Source of the DNA: SZUA-117 sp964630795
GTDB lineage: Bacteria > Pseudomonadota > Gammaproteobacteria > Steroidobacterales > Woeseiaceae
NCBI GenBank assembly: GCA_964630795.1
Contig: CAZVWF010000071.1
Location: 1-12,741 of the forward strand
Direction of reading: 5' to 3'
DNA: 12,741 nucleotides
Shown here piece by piece: positions 7,664-12,741 of this stretch (positions within the stretch are counted from its first letter, which is position 1; every line of letters begins with the position of its first letter). The position numbers and the translations under genes were made by a program. The notes beneath the pieces were generated by a model. It searched no databases. It was not told the DNA's origin and saw nothing but the letters and a program-made list of their open reading frames with translations.

Positions 7664-8941
7664 TCAGAACTGGTCCTCGTCAAAGGCTACCCCTGCCTGG
7701 TCCAGCAGCGTCACGGGATCGTTCAATGCGTCCGGCATCTCATCGAAGGCTGGTTTTTTCCTGTTGGACGGCCCGCCATTCTGGTCAAGCCGCTTGTATG
7801 TGGCCAGCTGCCTTTCATAGCAGCGACCGAACTCTTCGCTGAACAGGTATGGCAATCGCCCTGATCCCGGTTGGGTCATGATGGGATAGAGATCGCGGTA
7901 CAGTTGCCAGTACTTCACCGGATTCATATTTTTGAACAGGGGCTTATCGTCCAGCGTCTTGTCGAGATTCTGTTGCAGTTCGTCCGGCTCGAAGCTTTCA
8001 GCGAACGCCTGGCAGGCGCTTGTCATCGCTTCCAGTAGCGCATCGTGATGAAACTTGAGATCGCGGCATACCTCCCGGACGGCGTCGACGGGTGCCAGGC
8101 ACTCCCCTTCCCTGGCCACGAGGAGTTGCATCATCGCGTCACGGGGATTGTCTGTGAGCTTCAAAGGATTGTTATGCCGCGGCAGTACGGTCGTCTGATC
8201 GAGGCGAAACAGGCTTTTGAGTGCTGCACGGCTGGCGAGCAGATCAGACATGCCGTCGACAAACTCCCGCAGAACCTTGCCCGCGTTTTCCATTACCGCC
8301 AGCGGGTCTGTCGACGAGGGTGGTTTCGCGCCGGAAATATCGAGCCCGCTCATGAATGCAGCCAGGAGATGGGCGGCGTCGATCATTTGCTGCTCATCCT
8401 GCGTCGGCGCCGGTGCCAAGTCATTCGGTTGCTGGTCTGTCTCCTGGACGGGGCCCTCCGTTTTCGTCACTTCGAACAGCGTCGCCTGGAATGCATCGTC
8501 ACCGGTGATTTCCTCTTCATCCAGCATCCGGATGTCACTATTTAGCGATTCTTCGTCGACCAGTTGTTCGATGTGACCGGGTATGGCTGTTGCCGGTTCC
8601 AGCATCTCGAGGCCTTCGCCTTCGTCCAGGGTAACTTCGAATTCGAAGTCGCCCATCCGCAAACGGTCACCGTGAAAAAGGCGTCTCGGATTGCCCTTGC
8701 CGAGTGGTTGCTTTTCTCCATTGATGTAAACGCCGTTGGTGCTAATGTCGGCGAGGTAGTAGGCGCCACTCCGATAGTCGATGGCTGCATGCTTGCCTGA
8801 AATGAACCGGTCGGGATCCGGGAGAACCCAGTCGTTTTCGAACGACCGGCCGATCATGCCGCCGTCCTCGCGGAATACCCGGACGTGACCGTCCTGGACG
8901 ATCTCTTTTTGTTCACTGACGATTTCGAGTTGCAGTGGCAT
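7664..8941 (-). CDS. tagH: FHA-domain protein, type VI secretion TagH-like
   Basis: A 425-residue protein with an N-terminal forkhead-associated domain (about residues 20-105) that should bind phosphothreonine peptides. The FHA core residues are present: G31-R32, S48 and H51 in ISGKH, N69-G70 in STNGVYING. An acidic, Gln/Pro-rich linker (about 105-195) joins it to a helical C-terminal part. That part contains FLxRLD-like and NPLKL segments, then NPVKYWQLYRDLYPIM and SEEFGRCYERQLA near the end, which I associate with the C-terminal domain of T6SS TagH/ImpI proteins. In T6SS these act with a threonine kinase and phosphatase to control assembly. ATG 8941 is chosen because AGGGA (plus-strand 8947-8951) lies five bases before it on the minus strand. 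The longer frame to 9142 adds only non-conserved sequence. No other T6SS gene is in this window, so the gene is isolated here or the cluster has been split. A generic FHA protein is the alternative. Confidence 0.75.
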   Translation of the reverse strand: MPLQLEIVSEQKEIVQDGHVRVFREDGGMIGRSFENDWVLPDPDRFISGKHAAIDYRSGAYYLADISTNGVYINGEKQPLGKGNPRRLFHGDRLRMGDFEFEVTLDEGEGLEMLEPATAIPGHIEQLVDEESLNSDIRMLDEEEITGDDAFQATLFEVTKTEGPVQETDQQPNDLAPAPTQDEQQMIDAAHLLAAFMSGLDISGAKPPSSTDPLAVMENAGKVLREFVDGMSDLLASRAALKSLFRLDQTTVLPRHNNPLKLTDNPRDAMMQLLVAREGECLAPVDAVREVCRDLKFHHDALLEAMTSACQAFAESFEPDELQQNLDKTLDDKPLFKNMNPVKYWQLYRDLYPIMTQPGSGRLPYLFSEEFGRCYERQLATYKRLDQNGGPSNRKKPAFDEMPDALNDPVTLLDQAGVAFDEDQF

Positions 8942-9079
8942 GTGAGTCCCTGAGCATTCCCCGTCATTGCAGACGTCCTGCCGGCCAGGCGATCGATGCG
9001 GGCTACAGCCACTAATATTGCCCTTTCGCAGGGTTCGGCCGCTGCCAATCAGTTCACAGAATTCAAGTTGATCCCGGTG

Positions 9080-9125
9080 GAGAATTGGCACAATAAGCGG
9101 GATTGAACCCCAGGTGACAATTCTC
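9080..9125 (+). repeat. Long imperfect hairpin upstream of the DUF1820 gene
   Basis: GAGAATTG (9080-9087) pairs with CAATTCTC (9118-9125). After a G-A mismatch, CAC (9089-9091) pairs with GTG (9114-9116), and an inner GGG...CCC step is also possible. The hairpin ends 15 bases before the intrinsic terminator at 9141-9164. No tRNA or known RNA class fits. It may be part of a small RNA or an attenuating leader. Confidence 0.45.
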
Positions 9126-9140
9126 TGGTATCCTGTGTGC

Positions 9141-9164
9141 AAGCGGCTTCCGGGCCGTTTTTTT
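9141..9164 (+). terminator. Intrinsic terminator with no obvious upstream gene
   Basis: AAGCGGC (9141-9147) pairs with GCCGTTT (9154-9160), with one G-T pair, around a 6-base loop TTCCGG. Seven T residues run from 9158 to 9164. It functions on the + strand, but the nearest + gene upstream is acs, which ends at 7593; between them the DNA is occupied by the minus-strand TagH-like gene. Confidence 0.75.
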
Positions 9165-9218
9165 CAGGTACACTGGCCGCCCTTTTCAACGAGCCGAATG
9201 GCTTTCGCAGTCCTGCCG

Positions 9219-9554
9219 ATGAGCAAAGAGTCACTCTACAAAGTCGTCTTCATGAACCAGGGAAAGATCTACGAGGTCTATGCCCGCAGCGTCGGCCATG
9301 GCTCGCTGTTTGGATTCGTCGAAGTCGAAGAGCTCGTTTTCGGGGAGCGGAGTACGGTAGTGGTTGATCCGTCCGAAGAGAAGATCAAGACCGAATTCAA
9401 GGGCGTCAAGCGGACCTATCTGCCGATGCATGCGATCGTTCGTATCGATGAAGTGGACAAGCAGGGGACCAGCAAGATATCCAAAGTCGAAGGCGGCAAT
9501 GTGGCCCAGTTCCCGATGCCGGTCTACACACCGGGTGAAGGCAACAAGACCTGA
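9219..9554 (+). CDS. DUF1820 family protein
   Basis: A 111-residue protein of the conserved gammaproteobacterial family DUF1820, whose biochemical function is unknown. Recognisable segments run through the whole length: LYKVVFMNQGKIYEVYAR (about 5-22), FGFVEVEELVFGE, VVDPSEEKIKTEFKGVKRTY, PMHAIVRIDEVDKQGTSKIS and the closing FPMPVYTPG. The length matches the usual roughly 100 residues. There is no signal peptide or membrane segment. ATG 9219 fits the family N-terminus (MSKE..), but no ribosome site stands before it; ATG 9198 is an in-frame alternative, also without one. An intrinsic terminator ends 54 bases upstream. purL starts 82 bases downstream on the same strand, so co-transcription is possible. 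Confidence 0.85.
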   Translation: MSKESLYKVVFMNQGKIYEVYARSVGHGSLFGFVEVEELVFGERSTVVVDPSEEKIKTEFKGVKRTYLPMHAIVRIDEVDKQGTSKISKVEGGNVAQFPMPVYTPGEGNKT

Positions 9555-10545
9555 TCATTTTCGCTGGTCGGCCTCACTGTGCTCCGGTATCATCCCGATC
9601 ACCTGAAACGCCACCCAAACCAGACAAGGGAACCGCTTGTCCACACCCGTGCCTGACTTGCCGGCAGACTCGATACACTCGATTCTCGAAATGCCGGGTC
9701 AATCCGCGTTGTCCGGATTCCGGCTCGAACGATTACTGGGGGCGCTCCGCGAAGCCGATGACCGTATCCACTCGGTCGATGCGAGATTCGCATATTTCAT
9801 TCATCTCGATGGCCCGCTGACAGAGACGGACCGACTGAAACTTGACGCGCTGCTCCTGTCCGGAGAACCGGTCCACGAGTTTTCCACGGGTGTGCGGCAG
9901 GTCTATACCGCGCCACGACCCGGAACGATCTCGCCCTGGTCGAGCAAGGCGACCGACATCGTGAAGGCTTGCCACCTGGACCGTGTCATACGGGTTGAGC
10001 GCGGCGTCTGTTATGCGCTTGGTGTCGAGGGCGATCACCCGCTCGACGACGTCGTCACAGGACGATTATTCGATCGCATGACGGAATTCAGCTTTGTCGA
10101 GCCAGCCGATGCACACGTCCTGTTTGAGGTTCATTCACCGGCGCCTGTCAACACGATCAGTCTGGGCGATGACGGCAGGAACGCGCTGGAACGCGCCAAC
10201 GTGGACCTCGGGCTTGCATTGACCGGCGATGAGATCGATTACCTGCTGAGTAATTACGACGCGATCGGCCGCGATCCGACCGATGCAGAGCTGATGATGT
10301 TCGCGCAGGCGAATTCAGAGCACTGTCGCCACAAGATCTTCAATGCAGACTGGGTCATCGATGGTGAGGCACAGTCGGAGAAACTGTTCGGCATGATTCG
10401 GAGCACGACCGAAGCGAGCCCGGACGGGGTCATATCGGCATATTCAGACAATGCCGCCGTCATGGCCGGCTGGCATGGCGGCCGGCTGATGCCGGGGAGC
10501 GCTCGGGAATTCACCTATTGCGACGCACCGATCCAGATCCTGATG

Positions 10546-10548
10546 TAG
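10546..10548 (+). other. purL: In-frame TAG inside purL at an invariant lysine codon
   Basis: The frame reads ...IQILM, stop, VETHN, then PPTAIS and onward into GSGGEIRDEGATG. AAG to TAG is a single base change from the expected Lys codon. Confidence 0.9.
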
Positions 10549-12684
10549 GTTGAAACGCACAATCCCCCGACGGCGATATCGCCTTTCCCCGGGGCCGCCA
10601 CGGGTTCCGGCGGCGAAATCCGGGATGAGGGTGCGACGGGACTGGGTGCCAAACCGAAGGCCGGCCTGACCGGGTTTACCGTCTCACACCTCAGGATCCC
10701 CGGACACGGCCAGCCCTGGGAGCCCGACTTCCCGCATCCTGAGCGCATGGCAACGCCACTGGAGATCATGCTCGAAGGGCCGATCGGCGGCGCTGCATTC
10801 AATAACGAGTTCGGCCGCCCGAACCTGCTCGGTTATTTCCGCACCTACGAATCACGGCTGCCCGGGCTGCCGGCGAATGAAATCCGCGGCTATCACAAGC
10901 CCATCATGATCGCAGGCGGTGTCGGAAACGTGCGTGATGACCACGCGCTGAAACGAGATGTACCGGTGGGCGCAGTTATCGTCGTGCTTGGTGGCCCCGC
11001 GATGCTGATCGGTCTTGGCGGTGGTGCAGCCTCCAGCCTGGCCAGCGGCACGAGTAGCGAAGATCTGGATTTCGCATCGGTTCAGCGCGGCAATCCGGAA
11101 ATGCAGCGTCGCGCACAGGAAGTGATCGATCGTTGCTGGGCAATGGGCGTTGAGAATCCGGCCCTGCTGATCCATGACGTCGGCGCTGGCGGACTGTCAA
11201 ACGCGGTGCCGGAAGCCGTGGACCATTCGAAGCATGGGGCCATCATTGAGCTTCGTGACGTGCCGAATGCCGAGCGGGGCATGTCGCCCATGGGCGTCTG
11301 GTGTAACGAAGCACAGGAACGCTACGTGTTGCTGGTAGCGCCCGAGCGTGCCTCAGAATTCGCCGAAATCTGCGCGCGGGAAAACTGCCCGTATGCAGTG
11401 ATCGGAACACTGACAGCCGATGAAATGCTGGTGGTCAATGATGCCGAGTTCGACAACGAGGTTGTCAACATGCCGATGGAGATGTTACTCGGCAAGCCAC
11501 CAAAAATGACCCGCGACGTCGTTCGAGTTCACAGGTCGAATGAGGCGATCGACCTCGCAGGTATCGAACTGCGGGATGCTGTTAATCGCGTACTGCGCTT
11601 TCCGACCGTCGCCGACAAGACATTTCTTATTCACATTGGAGACCGAACAGTCGGCGGACTTTGCGTTCGCGACCAGTTCGTCGGGCCGTGGCAGGTGCCT
11701 GTCAGCGATGTCGCCATCACTGCGAGCGGATTTGAGAGCAAGACGGGCGAAGCGATGGCCATGGGCGAACGAACGCCGCTTGCCGTCATCGATGCGCCGG
11801 CTTCCGGTCGTATAGCCGTCGGCGAAGCAGTTACCAATATTGCCGCAGCCGCCATCCGTGACATTGGAAACATCAAGTTGTCTGCCAACTGGATGGCCGC
11901 CGCAGGACATGCCGGTGAAGATGCCAACCTGTTCGACACCGTGAAAGCCGTTGGTGCCGAACTTTGCCAGGATCTGGGTATCGCCATTCCGGTCGGGAAA
12001 GACTCGTTGTCAATGCGTGCCCGGTGGGACGACGGTGACGGCGAGCACCAGGTGGTCGCCCCCGTCTCCCTGATCGTTTCTGCGTTTGCCCCGGTAACGG
12101 ATGTGCGGCGCCATTTGACGCCGCAATTGCGCGCCGTGGACGGTGGCAGTCGCCTCCTGCTGCTGGACGTCGGCGGAGGGGCTAATCGTATGGGTGGCTC
12201 CTGTCTTGCGCAGGTATTCGATCGCGCGGGTGGGCGGACGCCGGATGTCGACCATCCGGATCGGCTGATATGCCTGTTCCGCGCCGTCCAGGCTTTAAAT
12301 GAGAACGGACTCGCGCTGGCCTATCACGATCGGTCGGATGGCGGCCTCCTCGTGACGATCGCAGAGATGATGTTTGCAGGCAGGCTGGGCGCGTCGCTCC
12401 AGCTGTCAGGCTCGGAAGAAGATGTATTGCGGCAGTTGTTCAGCGAAGAACTCGGTGCGGTTATCCAGGTGGCCGAGGACAGGCTCGATGATGCGCAGGC
12501 CGTGCTTGAGTCCTGCGGTGCCGGTTGGGTGGACATCGGTTGTGTGGAAGCGGACAACCAATTGACCCTGTACAACGATGACGAGGTCATTTTCAGGGCT
12601 TCCCGCGTGGACCTGCAACGCACCTGGTCCGAAACGACGTGGCGAATGCAGTCTCTGCGTGACAATCCGGAAACGGCGCAGGAT

Positions 12685-12687
12685 TAA
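12685..12687 (+). other. purL: In-frame TAA near the PurL synthetase/glutaminase boundary
   Basis: The frame reads RDNPETAQD, stop, YDRILDTDDPGLNVALTF. The residues after the stop fit the PurL linker that leads to the glutaminase domain, where homologues have a charged residue; GAA to TAA would be one base change. Confidence 0.85.
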
Positions 12688-12741
12688 TACGACCGGATAC
12701 TGGACACGGACGATCCCGGGCTGAATGTCGCACTGACGTTC

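Larger units (their letters stand above)
9637..12741 (+). pseudogene. purL: Phosphoribosylformylglycinamidine synthase, broken by two in-frame stops (3' end outside window)
   Basis: Encodes PurL, step four of purine synthesis: FGAR + Gln + ATP give FGAM + Glu. About 1035 codons of one unbroken frame are visible of a family of roughly 1290, covering the PurS-like N-terminal domain, linker and both synthetase halves; the glutaminase domain lies beyond the window. Intact marks include TISPWSSKATDI, AQANSEHCRHKIF (223-235), GLGGGAASS (459-467), HDVGAGGLSNA (513-523), LSANWMAAAGH and YHDRSDGGL. Codon 304 is TAG (10546-10548) where the family has the Lys of KVETHNHP, and codon 310 reads Pro for that motif's second His. 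Codon 1017 is TAA (12685-12687), followed in frame by DDPGLNVALTF, a PurL-like continuation. TTG 9637 is chosen since AAGGGA (9626-9631) precedes it; ATG 9691 is closer to the E. coli start. Everything else looks under selection, so the breaks are either very recent or sequence errors. Confidence 0.9.

Noticed and set aside
9088..9117. tRNA-like T-arm on the minus strand (GGGGTTCAATCCC)
   Set aside because: The T-stem does not pair properly and no acceptor, anticodon or D arm could be built around it.
8942..9142. N-terminal extension of the FHA protein up to 9142 on the minus strand
   Set aside because: The added 67 residues look non-coding, and a good ribosome site precedes ATG 8941.
9588..9593. 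TATCAT as a -10 box for a purL promoter
   Set aside because: It is close to consensus, but no -35 box stands at a suitable distance, so the match may be chance.
9637..10747. A natural split of PurL into separate subunits at the first stop
   Set aside because: The break falls inside an invariant catalytic motif, and about 65 conserved codons between TAG and ATG 10747 would be lost; natural PurS/PurL/PurQ splits lie at domain borders.
10546..12687. Genome-wide reassignment of stop codons or pyrrolysine insertion to explain the purL stops
   Set aside because: Two different stop codons would both need recoding, and TAA, TAG and TGA end other genes here at normal lengths.
1..12741. CRISPR arrays, insertion sequences, prophage or defence genes
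   Set aside because: I found no direct-repeat array, transposase, integrase or recognisable defence domain in either strand.

Overview
The window looks like chromosomal DNA from a moderately GC-rich gammaproteobacterium, probably a draft or metagenome assembly because a run of ten Ns sits inside one gene. The lineage call rests on the long single-chain PurL type and on a DUF1820 gene next to it. It is an inference from protein similarity recalled by eye, not from a search.

Layout, left to right. Positions 1-124 hold the C-terminal end of an unrecognised + strand gene. Next comes a two-gene operon: a small MerR-family regulator (252-665) with a palindromic operator-like site upstream (200-227), and a VIT/VWA-domain protein (672-2944). 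The latter reads as two frames only because the N-gap has an arbitrary length. A roughly 325-base non-coding stretch with two inverted repeats follows. Then come a Tat-signal aldo/keto reductase (3270-4220), a strong terminator-like hairpin (4243-4276), and a tight run of three acyl-CoA genes: a MaoC-type hydratase (4280-4762), a CitE/HpcH-type acyl-CoA lyase (4759-5622, 4-base overlap) and acetyl-CoA synthetase acs (5653-7593). On the - strand is an FHA-domain protein of the type VI secretion TagH type (7664-8941), with no other T6SS gene in the window. Finally, on the + strand, come a hairpin plus intrinsic terminator with no obvious parent gene (9080-9164), a DUF1820 protein (9219-9554) and purL (9637 to the window end).

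How the genes fit together: the MaoC/CitE pair resembles hydratase-lyase pairs that split a branched C5 or related hydroxyacyl-CoA into acetyl-CoA plus a keto acid, and acs also makes acetyl-CoA, so this cluster probably feeds acetyl-CoA metabolism. MerR probably controls itself and the VIT/VWA gene.

The most striking observation is in purL. One uninterrupted reading frame of well-conserved PurL sequence is broken by an in-frame TAG exactly at the conserved Lys of the KVETHNHP motif. Six codons later the second His of that motif is Pro, and an in-frame TAA lies near the synthetase/glutaminase boundary. Either purL is newly broken here or the consensus sequence is wrong at several bases. No defence system, CRISPR array, insertion sequence or clearly new system was found.
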